Shown in pieces: positions 6,957 to 18,647 of a DNA stretch of 64,000 bases. The notes below the pieces were generated by a model. That model searched no databases. It was not told the origin of the DNA and saw only the letters and a program-made list of their open reading frames with translations. How positions within the stretch are numbered: position 1 is the stretch's first letter; every line of letters begins with the position of its first letter. The position numbers were made by a program, and so were the translations under genes. The stretch lies in NCBI GenBank assembly GCA_022566895.1, contig JADFIA010000002.1:38340-102339 (forward strand). The letters are read 5' to 3'. The DNA comes from Pseudomonadota bacterium (GTDB lineage: Bacteria > Pseudomonadota > Alphaproteobacteria > Sphingomonadales > SMXR01).

Positions 6957-7604
6957 ATGAGACTACGGTTGAGGAGTTTGCTTCGAGGCTTGGGTATTGG
7001 GCTGGTGGTCATTGCTGCGATGGGTGTCTGGTTTCACTTTAACCCGTCACGGTACGAGCCGGTCCAGATCGTTCGGTCCAGCGGTGAGGCACTGATCGGT
7101 GGGCCGTTTCAGCTGGTCAATCATCATGGGGCCCTAGTTATCGATTCCGATTTTCGTGGCCGCCTGATGCTGGTCTATTTCGGCTTCACCTTTTGTCCCG
7201 ATGTCTGTCCGCTTGATATGGCGCGGCTTTCCGCCGCTCTGGATATTCTTGAAGGGCGCGGGGCCGACATGTCACTCATACGGGCGCTTTTTGTGACCAT
7301 TGATCCGGCGCGTGACAGTCCGCGGATTTTGAACAAATTCGTTAGCGCCTTTCATCCACGGCTGATGGGTCTGACCGGCAGTCATGCCCAGATTGCGACG
7401 ATCGCGGCGGCCTATAAGGTCTATTACGCCAAGGTGCCGGGCGAGGAAGGGGCGGATTACCTCATGAATCACTCCAACAACATCTATGTGATGGGGCCCG
7501 ACGGTAAATTCATCTCCTTCTTTTCGTCCCTCGATTCACCGGAGGTCATGGCCAACGAGCTTTCCAGACTGTTGCAAGAGGTGGATTTCAGTGACGACCA
7601 GTAA
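6957..7604 (+). CDS. SCO1/SenC family copper chaperone
   Basis: A 215-residue membrane-anchored thioredoxin-like protein. The ATG at 6957 has CGGAGG seven bases upstream. The N-terminal hydrophobic anchor (GIGLVVIAAMGVWFHF) is followed by the copper site: FTFCPDVCPLDM (CxxxC), with the third ligand His in MNHSNNIYVMGPDG. Sco proteins deliver copper to, or reduce, the CuA centre of cytochrome c oxidase. No oxidase genes are in the window. It overlaps the downstream YcgN gene by 14 bases, so the two are probably co-transcribed. Confidence 0.92.
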   Translation: MRLRLRSLLRGLGIGLVVIAAMGVWFHFNPSRYEPVQIVRSSGEALIGGPFQLVNHHGALVIDSDFRGRLMLVYFGFTFCPDVCPLDMARLSAALDILEGRGADMSLIRALFVTIDPARDSPRILNKFVSAFHPRLMGLTGSHAQIATIAAAYKVYYAKVPGEEGADYLMNHSNNIYVMGPDGKFISFFSSLDSPEVMANELSRLLQEVDFSDDQ

Positions 7605-8049
7605 TCCGGACGCCTTCTGGAAGCTCAAGTCGTTGGAAGAAATGAGCCGCCAGGAGTGGGAGTCGCTTTGCGACGGCTGCGGCAGATGCTGCCTTCACAA
7701 GATTGAGGACGAAGATACGGGCGAGGTCTTTTATACGAATGTCGCCTGTCGTCTTCTCGATCTGAGATCTCTTCGCTGCACAAAATACAAGGAGCGCCAG
7801 CGCTACGTGCCCGACTGCGCGGTCCTGAACCCCGAAAACGTGCATATGCTGTCCTGGATGCCGGACACCTGTGCCTACCGGCTTTTGGCGGAAGGCAAGG
7901 ATTTGGCAGACTGGCACCCTTTGATCTCCGGCCGGCCGGAAAGCGTTGTCAAAGCCGGTATTTCGATAAGAGGCCGGGCCGTTTCGGAACGCCAGGCCGG
8001 GCCTCTGACCCATCATCTGGTGGCCCCGAAGGAAGGGTCCGAGACCTGA
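7591..8049 (+). CDS. YcgN/UPF0260 family cysteine-cluster protein
   Basis: A 152-residue protein starting at GTG 7591 inside the end of the Sco1 gene. It carries the family signature LCDGCGRCCLHK together with further conserved Cys (NVACRLLD, LRCTKY, VPDCAVL, DTCAYRLL), consistent with a metal or Fe-S site, and the C-terminal block WHPLISGRPESV. The molecular function of UPF0260 is not established. The overlap with Sco1 suggests a metal- or redox-related role, which is inference from context only. The next gene is convergent. Confidence 0.9.
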   Translation: MTTSNPDAFWKLKSLEEMSRQEWESLCDGCGRCCLHKIEDEDTGEVFYTNVACRLLDLRSLRCTKYKERQRYVPDCAVLNPENVHMLSWMPDTCAYRLLAEGKDLADWHPLISGRPESVVKAGISIRGRAVSERQAGPLTHHLVAPKEGSET

Positions 8050-8051
8050 GG

Positions 8052-9872
8052 CTACTCGGGGCTGCTGTCAGCAAGCAGTGGCCGCGGCGGCAGACCCTTA
8101 TGCGCCGGCCTCATGAAGGCGGCCCAAATGCGCGCCGGTAGGCCGCCGCCGGTAACGCCATTCATCGGCCGATTGTCGTCGTTGCCGATCCACACCCCGG
8201 TCACCAGGTCGCTCGAAAACCCGAGAAACCAAGCATCCCGAAAGTCCTGGCTGGTGCCTGTCTTGCCGCCGGCCGGGCGTCCGATTCGTGCCGCCCGGCC
8301 GGTCCCTGAGACCACCACCTCTTCAAGCAGCTGCGTCATTCGGGTCACTATCTTGCGCTTGACGATTCGCGAGCGCGGGGAGTTAGGGCGGCGATAGAGC
8401 AACTCGCCATCAGCACTGCGAATTTCCAGAATTGCAAAGGGCTTCACCTCATAGCCACCGCCGGCGATCACAGCGTAGGCGCCTGTCAGTTCCAGCAGCG
8501 AAACCCCGGCCGTACCCAGAGCCAGACTCGGATGTTCGGCGCTCATTTCGCCCAGGCCTAGGCGGCGGCCCGCCGCCACAACCTGGCTCCGACCGACCTG
8601 CTCGGAGAGCCGTACGGAAATCGTATTGATGGACTGGGCAAAGGCCTCAAGCAAAGTGACTTTGCCACGGAATTTTCCGTCAAAGTTCCTGGGCGACCAG
8701 CCGTCGATGTCGATAGCGGCGTCGGGCAGGGTTTCTTGCGGCTTCCACCCGGCCTCAAGCGCCGCCAGATAAACAAATAGCTTGAACGCCGAGCCGGGCT
8801 GTCGGCGGGCCGAGATCGCCCGGTTAAACTGGCTTGACTGATAGGATCGTCCGCCGACCATCGCCTTGACCGCGCCATCGGTGGTCAGAGCCACCAGCGC
8901 TGCCTGGCTTGCCTGTCTCCGCTGCCCTTCGCCATCCAGCCCTGCGGCCACGGCTTTCTCGGCCGCCAGCTGCATCGGGCGGCTGAGGCTGCTGACCACC
9001 ACGAGGGGCTGGCCCGGATGGTCAACAAACGCCCGCGCCCGGGCTGCAACCCAGTCGGTGAAATATCGCCGGTTCCCACCCCGTCCCGCCGCCTCGATTA
9101 TGGGCGGCGCTGCCTCGGCCTGCGCCTCCTCTGCGTCGCTGATCATGCCTTGGCGGCGCATGGCTGCCAAAACGATCCTGCCGCGGGCCCGAGCCTCGAG
9201 CAGATTGCGAGTCGGGGCCAGGCGCGAGGGGGCCTTTAAAAGCCCGGCCAGCATCGCCGCCTCGGCGATCGACAGGCGCCGGGCGGAATGGCCAAAATAG
9301 TTGCGCGACGCAGCGTCGAGACCGTAGGCGCCGGAGCCGAAATAGACCCGGTTCAAGTAGATTGTGAGAATGTCTTCTTTGCCCAGATTGCCCTCTAGCC
9401 AGCTGGCCAGCAGCAACTCCTTGACCTTGCGGGTCAGCGTCCGTTCCCGGGTCAAGAAAATGTTTTTAGCCAACTGCTGGGTCAAGGTGCTGCCGCCCTG
9501 AGCGAAGCTGCCGGATCTCAGGTTAGACAGGAAGGCCCTCAAGATTCCGCGGACATCGATTGCCCCATGCTCGAAGAAGCGACGATCCTCGATCGCCACC
9601 AGCGCCTCGATCATGGTTTTGGGAATCCGTTGGTAGTCCAGCCACTGGCCGTAGATGGCCCCGTAAGTGGCGACAATCTCACCGTCCTCGAACTGCACCT
9701 CAAGGCGATCATTGAGGCCTGGCGGCGGCAGGGTCTCAAGATCCGGCAGATCGCGCGCTAACCAGGCAATCGCCACGATGGAAGCGATAACCAGCCACAC
9801 GCCAACCACCGCCAGCCAGTAGAAGAAACTCTTTACCGCGCCGTCAGGACCATAATTGATATGCCGTTGCAT
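8052..9872 (-). CDS. Class A penicillin-binding protein (transglycosylase/transpeptidase)
   Basis: A 606-residue bifunctional peptidoglycan synthase. An N-terminal membrane anchor (about residues 15–40) is followed by the GT51 glycosyltransferase domain (EDRRFFEHGAIDVRGI, QGGSTLTQQLAKN, YLNRVYFGSGAYG) and a penicillin-binding transpeptidase domain with all three motifs: SAFK (in RQPGSAFKLF), SIN (AQSINTISV) and KTGT (GGKTGTSQDF). It is shorter than typical PBP1A, lacking the long OB-type insert, and closer to the compact PBP1-type proteins of alphaproteobacteria. It starts six bases after the gyrB stop and so is probably co-transcribed with gyrB. Confidence 0.92.
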   Translation of the reverse strand: MQRHINYGPDGAVKSFFYWLAVVGVWLVIASIVAIAWLARDLPDLETLPPPGLNDRLEVQFEDGEIVATYGAIYGQWLDYQRIPKTMIEALVAIEDRRFFEHGAIDVRGILRAFLSNLRSGSFAQGGSTLTQQLAKNIFLTRERTLTRKVKELLLASWLEGNLGKEDILTIYLNRVYFGSGAYGLDAASRNYFGHSARRLSIAEAAMLAGLLKAPSRLAPTRNLLEARARGRIVLAAMRRQGMISDAEEAQAEAAPPIIEAAGRGGNRRYFTDWVAARARAFVDHPGQPLVVVSSLSRPMQLAAEKAVAAGLDGEGQRRQASQAALVALTTDGAVKAMVGGRSYQSSQFNRAISARRQPGSAFKLFVYLAALEAGWKPQETLPDAAIDIDGWSPRNFDGKFRGKVTLLEAFAQSINTISVRLSEQVGRSQVVAAGRRLGLGEMSAEHPSLALGTAGVSLLELTGAYAVIAGGGYEVKPFAILEIRSADGELLYRRPNSPRSRIVKRKIVTRMTQLLEEVVVSGTGRAARIGRPAGGKTGTSQDFRDAWFLGFSSDLVTGVWIGNDDNRPMNGVTGGGLPARIWAAFMRPAHKGLPPRPLLADSSPE

Positions 9873-9878
9873 GGCGCC

Positions 9879-12329
<2,451 letters not shown>

Positions 12330-13640
12330 CTAGGCCTGTGAACCGGACGCCAACGGCGCCAATTTGTTTTCGCCGGCGCCATAAAACGCCGCCCGCCCAT
12401 CGAGCGCCTGGAACAGTCCGGCATCGGTTCCGGTCAGCCAGATCTGGCTGTTTAATGACAGCAATTCCCCGAACAAGGAGCGGCGGCGCATCTCGTCAAG
12501 ATGGGCCGCTACTTCATCCAAGAGAAGAATCGGCCCGGCGCCCCGGAGCTGGTACTGCATACGCGCATCGGCCAACACCATATTGATCAGTAGCGCCTTT
12601 TGCTCGCCGGTCGAACACAGCGCCGCCGGGATGGATTTCTTCCGGTGATGAACCTCAAGATCGCTGCGGTGGATGCCGGCGGACTGGCGGCCGATCTCGC
12701 CATCCAAAGGACGGGTTTCGTGAAGACGGACAGCGAAGGCGTCCTCCACCTCAATAGCCGGGCGGTCGACAAGCCACTCCTCCAGCAAGCCCACAAGTTT
12801 CAGATCCGCCTTTGGAAAGGCCCCCTCGGCGCTCTTGTCGATCTGCTCCTGCAGATGCATCAGCGTGTCGATGCGGGCCGCAGCAATGGCCACACCACTT
12901 TCCGAAATTTTTCTTTCCAGGGCAGTCAGCCAATTGGGCTCGGCCAACCGCTGGCGTTGGGTTAACAACCGCAGGCGTTCGCGCATCGTCCGCTCATGGG
13001 CGGCCAGATGTTTTCCGTGATCCGGGTGCAGTCCCAAAACCAGCCGGTCAAAAAAACGCCGCCTGCCGCTTGCCGCCTCTTTGAACAGACGGTCCATCTT
13101 CGGCGTCAGCCAGGCGACTGAGACATGCTCGCCGAGCGCTGCCGGCCCCGAAGCGAAAACGCCGTCGATTCGAACCTGGCGCCGGACGGCGACCACGGGG
13201 TTTGAGGCCGGCCCCTCTGCGGCGCCCGAAGCTGCCTCGGCGAGCCTATGGCCCCGAATCGGCGGTGGCGGCGGTGTCAGTCCGGTCCCCACCTCAACCA
13301 AGCCACGCGGTGTAGCCAGGGTCGCCGCGACCGCCCACGGGATCGGCTCTTCCATATAGGTGACGTCGGCCAGCCGCGCGCCCCGTAGTCCGCGGCCCGG
13401 AGCCAGATAGGAGATGGCCTCTAGAAAGTTTGTCTTGCCGGATCCGTTGGGCCCCAAAAGGACTGCGATCGGCGGCGCCCCAGGCTCCAGATCAAGCCGA
13501 AAGCTTCGGTAATTCCGGAAATGAGAGAGTGACAGCCGACGCAAAGCAAGGCAGCACTTCGCTCGGTTGGGGGAGGGGGTTTGCGTTGTTCTGTCCTGCC
13601 GGGTCACGAAACATCCGGATCGCTCTTGAGTGATCGCCAA
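12330..13640 (-). CDS. recF: DNA replication and repair protein RecF
   Basis: RecF is an SMC-like ATPase that loads RecA at gaps with RecO and RecR. Walker A is LLGPNGSGKTNFLEAISYL, and the signature and Walker B regions (STGEQKALLINMVLADA, ILLLDEVAAHLDEMRR) are intact. As drawn it has 436 residues, longer than usual, for two reasons. The family sequence begins only at ALRRLSLSHFRNY (about residue 32), so an internal GTG at 13607 is an alternative start. There is also a Pro/Ala-rich insert at about residues 122–150 (LTPPPPPIRG). It starts 12 bases after dnaN. Confidence 0.95.
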   Translation of the reverse strand: MAITQERSGCFVTRQDRTTQTPSPNRAKCCLALRRLSLSHFRNYRSFRLDLEPGAPPIAVLLGPNGSGKTNFLEAISYLAPGRGLRGARLADVTYMEEPIPWAVAATLATPRGLVEVGTGLTPPPPPIRGHRLAEAASGAAEGPASNPVVAVRRQVRIDGVFASGPAALGEHVSVAWLTPKMDRLFKEAASGRRRFFDRLVLGLHPDHGKHLAAHERTMRERLRLLTQRQRLAEPNWLTALERKISESGVAIAAARIDTLMHLQEQIDKSAEGAFPKADLKLVGLLEEWLVDRPAIEVEDAFAVRLHETRPLDGEIGRQSAGIHRSDLEVHHRKKSIPAALCSTGEQKALLINMVLADARMQYQLRGAGPILLLDEVAAHLDEMRRRSLFGELLSLNSQIWLTGTDAGLFQALDGRAAFYGAGENKLAPLASGSQA

Positions 13641-13652
13641 GCGCGCTGCTCC

Positions 13653-14765
13653 CTAGACCCGCATCGGCATTAAAACATAAAGCGCCGCTGGGTCGGCGCT
13701 GTCTTGAATCACGGTTGGCGATGAAGGATCGGCCAGCTTGGCGTGCATCGTATCGCCCTCGACCTGTCCAAGAATATCCAGGAGATAGCGCGCGTTAAAC
13801 CCGATCTCCATGGCTTCGGCGGCGTACTGGGCCGCCACCTCTTCGCGCGCCGTGCCGTTTTCAGGGCTGTTGACGGTCAGCACCAACTTATCAGCCTCGA
13901 GGTTCAGTTTGACCGACCGCGTTCGATCGCTCGAAATCGTCGAAACCCGGTCGACAGCCTCCGCAAACATGTGACAGTCGACTTCGAGGATTTTGTCGTT
14001 GCCGAGTGGAATGACCCGTGAATAGTCCGGGAAGGTGCCGTCGATCAGCTTCGAGGTAAGGACCGCGCCATCAAAGGAAAACTGGATTTTGGTCTCGGAC
14101 AGGGCAACGCTGACGTCGCCGTCAAACTCGTCGATTAATTTTCTTAGCTCGTTCACTGTCTTGCGCGGCACAATGACCCCGGGCATGCCTTTGGCCCCGT
14201 CGGGCAAGGGAATCTCCATCCGCGCCAACCGGTGGCCGTCGGTCGCAACCGCCCGAAGTGTGCTGTCCCCGTTTTCCGAGACGTGCAGGTAAATGCCATT
14301 CAGATAATACCGCGTTTCCTCGGTCGAAATGGCAAAGCGGGTTTTGTCGATTAATCGTTTTAGCTGGTCGGAGGCGATGTCGAACCGATGCGGCAGATCA
14401 CCCGTCGACATAACCGGAAAATCCTCCTTGGGCAGACAGGCAAGAGCAAATTTTGCACGTCCCGCCGTCAGCGCCAGCCGCTGATCCGCCTCAAGGCTAA
14501 GCTCAACCTCGGCGCCATCCGGCAGCTTGCGGACAATGTCAAAAAGTGTATGGGCCGGCACCGTGGTTGCGCCGCTCTCTGAAATATTGGCCTCGGTAGT
14601 ATCGACGATGGTCAGATCGAGGTCGGTGGCGGTTAACGCCAGAGAGCCGTTTTGCACTTCGATTTGAACATTTGAAAGGATCGGGATCGTATTGCGCTTT
14701 TCGACAACACTCTGCACATGCCCCAACGAGCGCAGCAGCTTGCCTCGTTCAATGCTTAGTTTCAT
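13653..14765 (-). CDS. dnaN: DNA polymerase III sliding clamp, beta subunit
   Basis: A 370-residue clamp that tethers polymerase III to DNA. It has the family N-terminus (MKLSIERGKLLRSLGHVQSV) and the three topologically similar domains by length. Typical blocks are PILSNVQIEV, TRFAISTEETRYYLNGIYL, ATDGHRLA and FNARYLLDIL, ending VLMPMRV. It sits between dnaA and recF on the same strand, with a 246-base gap before it that holds hairpins and probably its own promoter. Confidence 0.98.
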   Translation of the reverse strand: MKLSIERGKLLRSLGHVQSVVEKRNTIPILSNVQIEVQNGSLALTATDLDLTIVDTTEANISESGATTVPAHTLFDIVRKLPDGAEVELSLEADQRLALTAGRAKFALACLPKEDFPVMSTGDLPHRFDIASDQLKRLIDKTRFAISTEETRYYLNGIYLHVSENGDSTLRAVATDGHRLARMEIPLPDGAKGMPGVIVPRKTVNELRKLIDEFDGDVSVALSETKIQFSFDGAVLTSKLIDGTFPDYSRVIPLGNDKILEVDCHMFAEAVDRVSTISSDRTRSVKLNLEADKLVLTVNSPENGTAREEVAAQYAAEAMEIGFNARYLLDILGQVEGDTMHAKLADPSSPTVIQDSADPAALYVLMPMRV

Positions 14766-14952
14766 TTGATTGTTCTCTTCCTCAACCGGCTCTCAGCACC
14801 AGCATGAGCCGAATTGGCCTCCTATTTCGGGCCCTGCGTGCCCCTGAACAGACCCACAAACGCCCCTTCGGTCATCATATGCCATCCGCCAATCCCAACC
14901 TAGCAAAATATCGTTGTTTTCCAACATTTTTTGCCCCACCCGGGGCGCCGAT

Positions 14953-14974
14953 TCTGGCCTCCCAAACGGCCAGA
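14953..14974 (-). terminator. Hairpin downstream of dnaA
   Basis: TCTGGCC and GGCCAGA form a 7-bp stem with an 8-base loop, 38 bases after the dnaA stop. No T-run follows on the minus strand, so it is either a factor-dependent terminator, a processing site or an mRNA-stabilising hairpin. Confidence 0.35.
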
Positions 14975-15011
14975 AATCAGCACTTTCCGCGGGTTTGGGT
15001 TGGGTCGAATC

Positions 15012-16376
15012 TCAGGCTTCTAAAATCCGCCGGATTCGCTTCACATCCTCGTCGAGGACGCTGTCCATGCGCCGCAGATCCTCGACCTTGCGGACCGCAT
15101 GCATAACCGTCGTGTGATCACGACCACCGAACTTGCGGCCGATCTCCGGAAGCGATCTGGAAGTGAGCTGCTTGGCCAGATACATGGCCACCTGGCGGGG
15201 TCGCGCGATGTTCTGCGAACGCCGCGCCGAGAGCAGCTCGGAGAGTCTGAGATTGTAATAGTCGACGACCTGCCTTTGAATTTCGCTGATCGTTACCTTG
15301 CGGTCGTTGGCCCGCAAGACATCCTGCAGGACGTCTTGCGCCATATCTCGACTGACCGCGCGGCCCATAAAAGTGGCGTAGGCGGCGATGCGATTGAGCC
15401 CGCCTTCCAGCTCGCGGACGTTCGAAGTGATACGGCGGGCCAAAAGTTCGAGCACCTCTTCGGGGAAACTGACGTCGGGATACTGTTCGCATTTGGATTG
15501 CAGGATTCCGAACCGCAGCTCAAAATCGGTTGGGTGGATATCGGCCACAAGTCCCCAGCCGAGTCGCGAAATAATCCTTTCTTCGATTCCCTTAAGGTCG
15601 GTCGGTGAGCGGTCGGAGGATACGACCACCTGACGCCGGTTATCCACCAGCGCGTTGAATGTATGAAAGAACTCTTCCTGGGTCGAGTTCTTGTTGGCAA
15701 TGAACTGAACGTCGTCGATCATCAACAAGTCGACCGAGCGGAACTGGCGCTTAAATGCAACCGTATCCTTGTATCTGAGCGCTGATATGAACTGGAACAT
15801 GAATTTTTCGGCCGACATATAGACGACCTTGACCCCGGCCCGGCGTCGCTTCACCTCATGGGCGATTGCATGCATCAGATGGGTCTTGCCAAGCCCCACG
15901 CCGCCGTGCAGAAACAGCGGATTAAACGGCACTTCGCCGGTCTCGGCGACCCGGCGGGCGGCGGCATAGGCCAGCTCATTGGATTTGCCAACCACAAAAC
16001 TGTCGAAAGTAAATCTTGGATCCAGGCTGGCCTGCAGCGCTCTATCGGCCACCACAGGGGAGTCGGCTGTCCCAACATGGTCTTTGGCGGCCATCGGCAC
16101 CCTTATTTTGATGGCACTAAGATCGGCCACAATTTCCACTGCCAGGATGCTCTTGTCTTCGCGGGCCCAAAGTTCGTGGATGCGATCCATGTAGTGACGT
16201 TGAATCCAGTCACGCACAAATTTCGTGCGGGCACTCAGGCGGACTGTGCCACCCTCGGCCGTCTCGATCTTTAGACCGCTGATCCAGGTTTCGAAGGCAT
16301 CGTCGCCAATCTCGGCCCTCAGATAGGACTTAATGCGCTCCCAAATCTCGGCTGCCTGAGGCACTGATTCGTCCAC
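15012..16376 (-). CDS. dnaA: Chromosomal replication initiator DnaA
   Basis: A 454-residue AAA+ initiator that binds DnaA boxes and melts the origin. The GTG at 16376 is chosen because GGGAGGG lies just upstream; a TTG 45 bases further up has no such site. Visible are domain I (EIWERIKSYLRAEIGDDAF), Walker A (LHGGVGLGKTHLMHAIAHE), Walker B (VDLLMIDDVQFI), and the domain IV DNA-binding signature GGRDHTTVMHAVRKVEDL. Domain II is short. The upstream gap is rich in GANTC sites, consistent with methylation-controlled expression as known in Caulobacter. Confidence 0.97.
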   Translation of the reverse strand: MDESVPQAAEIWERIKSYLRAEIGDDAFETWISGLKIETAEGGTVRLSARTKFVRDWIQRHYMDRIHELWAREDKSILAVEIVADLSAIKIRVPMAAKDHVGTADSPVVADRALQASLDPRFTFDSFVVGKSNELAYAAARRVAETGEVPFNPLFLHGGVGLGKTHLMHAIAHEVKRRRAGVKVVYMSAEKFMFQFISALRYKDTVAFKRQFRSVDLLMIDDVQFIANKNSTQEEFFHTFNALVDNRRQVVVSSDRSPTDLKGIEERIISRLGWGLVADIHPTDFELRFGILQSKCEQYPDVSFPEEVLELLARRITSNVRELEGGLNRIAAYATFMGRAVSRDMAQDVLQDVLRANDRKVTISEIQRQVVDYYNLRLSELLSARRSQNIARPRQVAMYLAKQLTSRSLPEIGRKFGGRDHTTVMHAVRKVEDLRRMDSVLDEDVKRIRRILEA

Positions 16377-16955
16377 TTCTTTCCCTCCCGTTGGTCTTGT
16401 GATCGCCCCGATCCGCGACAAAAAATCTTTAAACCGCGCCCGGCCGAATTTCGTCGCGAACCGGCAGGGTCAAGCGGCGCCTGGTCGTTCCTGCCGCCTA
16501 GATTCTACTCATTTCACAGGGCAGGATTCATAGTTTCCAGATAAAAATCCAAACAACTCAATAACTTAAAGAACAACTGGCCTTACAGAAAAACAAACCC
16601 AGCGCAAAATAAAGTGCCATGAGTTGGTCTCAACGAAGGAACGGGCGCGGCCCTACATCAGGCATTTTTGGTATTTCCAAGATCGCCGTCCCCCATGTCT
16701 CGACCGGATAGCAACTCGTTCTGGCCGCTCTCAACGTAACCTGCACCCACTGCCCTGACAACAGATTCTAGCGGCGACAGGCGAAAAAATTTGAGTCGTG
16801 TGGGTTGCCGTCTCTTAGGGCACAAAATCTAGGTCAAGTGGAATCTCAAGCCGCCCGAATCGGACCTGATTGGCCGCCGCCGGTTGGTTAATTGGGGCCT
16901 GGGTGGCGAATTGTTGGTAGGGGATTGAAAATTTTAGACAGCGACTCGGGAAAAA
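16377..16955. other. 579-base intergenic region between dnaA and rpsT, rich in GANTC
   Basis: There is no gene here. The dnaA promoter must lie in it. Seven GANTC sites (CcrM methylation motif) are present, at 16501, 16525, 16764, 16793, 16841, 16857 and 16943; about two would be expected by chance. The part from 16525 to 16620 is AT-rich. I find no DnaA box close to TTATCCACA, so I do not call an origin here. rpsT reads into the region from the right with no clear terminator. Confidence 0.6.
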
Positions 16956-17222
16956 CTAAGAGGCCATTTTTTTGACGCGGTTCGAAAGTCTGGAAATTTT
17001 GCGTGCCGCGGTATTCTTGTGAAGTATACCGGCACTGATCCCGCGTTGGATTTGGGGCTGGGCCGCCTGCAAGGCCTTGCGGGCTTCTTCCTGATTGCCG
17101 GAGGCGATCGCTTCTTCCACCTTCCGCAAATGGTTGCGAATCCGGCTGACCCTGGATTTGTTGGTCAGTTGGTTGTAACGGTTTCTGCGAATGCGCTTCC
17201 GCGCCTGCGGTGAGTTTGCCAT
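16956..17222 (-). CDS. rpsT: 30S ribosomal protein S20
   Basis: An 88-residue basic protein that binds 16S rRNA during early 30S assembly. The family sequence is clear: [20 protein letters not shown] at the start, [13 protein letters not shown] in the middle, and [20 protein letters not shown] at the end. Its position just upstream of dnaA on the same strand is conserved in alphaproteobacteria. The 5' leader holds a 7-bp hairpin (17246–17266). Confidence 0.97.
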   Translation of the reverse strand: MANSPQARKRIRRNRYNQLTNKSRVSRIRNHLRKVEEAIASGNQEEARKALQAAQPQIQRGISAGILHKNTAARKISRLSNRVKKMAS

Positions 17223-17245
17223 TCTATCGCCTTTGTGAACAGTCA

Positions 17246-17266
17246 GGCAGGCCTTTTGTGCCTGCC
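17246..17266 (-). promoter_or_regulatory. Hairpin in the rpsT 5' leader
   Basis: GGCAGGC and GCCTGCC pair in a 7-bp stem with a 7-base loop, 24 bases before the rpsT start. It could end the enoyl-CoA hydratase transcript or take part in S20 control. It has no T-run. Confidence 0.3.
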
Positions 17267-17327
17267 CCGCTTCAGGATGCGCTGTATACCCATAGAGGCC
17301 CTCAAGGTCAACACCTTCCGCCCCGCT

Positions 17328-18104
17328 CTATTTGTTTTTAAACTGCGGCTTGCGCTTCTCGACGAAGGCCTCCATGCCCTCGGTCTGATCCTCGGTCGAG
17401 AACAGCGAATGAAAGACCCGGCGCTCGAACCTGATGCCCTCCGAAAGCGTTGTCTCGTAAGCCCGGTTGATCGCCTCCTTGGACAGCATGACCGAGGGGC
17501 GGGACAACTCGGCAATGCTCTGAGCAATTTTCAAGGTCTCCGTGACCAGGTCATCGAGCGGAAAGATACGGCTGACAAGGCCGGAGCGTTCGGCCTCTTC
17601 CGCGTCCATCATGCGGCCGGTCAAGATCATATCCATGGCCTTTGATTTGCCGATCTGACGGGTCAGTCGCTGGGTGCCGCCGGCCCCCGGCATCACACCG
17701 AGTTTGATCTCCGGCTGGCCAAACTTGGCGTTATCGGCGCAGATGATCATATCGCACATCATCGCCAATTCGCAGCCGCCGCCGAGTGCGTAACCTGCTA
17801 CCGCGGCAATAACGGGTTTGCGGCAGCGGCTCGCCTCTTCCCAATTGGCGGTGATGAAATCCTCCATAAAGACGTCCATGTAACCCTTAGAGGCCATCTC
17901 ATTGATATCGGCCCCGGCCGCAAATGCCTTGTCGCTGCCGGTAATCACCGTGACCCCAATATCGTCGTCGGCCTCCAGCGCCAGCAGGGCGTCCGTCAGC
18001 TCGTCCATTAGCTGCTTATTAAGGGCGTTAAGGGCCTCGGGACGGTTAAGCGTGATCAGGGCCACCGGCCCTTTTTTTTCCAGCAGGATGGTCTTGTAAG
18101 CCAT
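17328..18104 (-). CDS. Enoyl-CoA hydratase
   Basis: A 258-residue crotonase-fold enzyme that hydrates trans-2-enoyl-CoA to 3-hydroxyacyl-CoA in fatty-acid oxidation. The oxyanion-hole segments are AAGADINEM and [16 protein letters not shown]. The catalytic-Glu region is [18 protein letters not shown], and the C-terminal segment is [19 protein letters not shown]. The length is standard. The adjacency to mutM and rpsT is a conserved alphaproteobacterial arrangement. Its own promoter should be in the 89-base gap upstream. Confidence 0.95.
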   Translation of the reverse strand: MAYKTILLEKKGPVALITLNRPEALNALNKQLMDELTDALLALEADDDIGVTVITGSDKAFAAGADINEMASKGYMDVFMEDFITANWEEASRCRKPVIAAVAGYALGGGCELAMMCDMIICADNAKFGQPEIKLGVMPGAGGTQRLTRQIGKSKAMDMILTGRMMDAEEAERSGLVSRIFPLDDLVTETLKIAQSIAELSRPSVMLSKEAINRAYETTLSEGIRFERRVFHSLFSTEDQTEGMEAFVEKRKPQFKNK

Positions 18105-18193
18105 GATTATAACCTCTTTCGCGTTGTCTGGCGGGTCGCTCTTCCTACGGTTTGGGGGGCGCCTTGAAAAGAAGATTCTCTCTCACAAAGGAG

Positions 18194-18601
18194 CTATACA
18201 ATCGGTGCGAGAGCCAGGCGAACCAGTGTCTTGTTGCCCTGGCGACCGATGGTCAGTACGAGTCTCTCTTCCTCCCGCGTAAAAATCAGACCTTCGCCGG
18301 CCGGCGATTCGATTCGCCAACCGAGCGCCGGCAGCGCACCCAAATAATAATCCTGGACCGCCGCCGGCAGTGCTTCGCCGCCGAACACCGCTTCGACGAT
18401 CCGACCGCCCGGTTTGTCAAAGATGACCCAGGTCTCCTCCTGTTCGCTAAAGCCGGGCATCAGTGGAAAATCAGGTAAGGCGGACAGATAGCCCGCATCT
18501 TCCTGGACCTGGGCCCAGACTTGGCCAGATAAGGAACCAAAAAGCGGCACCTCAAGGGCGGCAAACGCCAATAACAGGGCAAGGACTCGAAAGTACTTCA
18601 T
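18194..18601 (-). CDS. Exported hypothetical protein
   Basis: A 135-residue protein that I cannot place in a named family. It has a hydrophobic N-terminus ending in a plausible signal-peptidase site (LSGQVWAQ), so it is probably periplasmic. The mature part contains PLMPGFSEQEETWVIFDKPG and a compact C-terminal half (YYLGALPALGWRIES, GLIFTREEERLVLTIG) that looks like a small alpha/beta domain. It lies between mutM and the enoyl-CoA hydratase gene, both same strand, 46 bases after mutM's stop. Function unknown. Confidence 0.7.
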   Translation of the reverse strand: MKYFRVLALLLAFAALEVPLFGSLSGQVWAQVQEDAGYLSALPDFPLMPGFSEQEETWVIFDKPGGRIVEAVFGGEALPAAVQDYYLGALPALGWRIESPAGEGLIFTREEERLVLTIGRQGNKTLVRLALAPIV

Positions 18602-18647
18602 CGGGTTACCATAACAGCCGCGCTTGGCGTGACAAGCGCCGCGCGAA

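Noticed and set aside
15640..15648. TTATCCACC, one mismatch from a DnaA box
   Set aside because: It is single and lies inside dnaA coding sequence; an origin needs a cluster and an AT-rich unwinding region.
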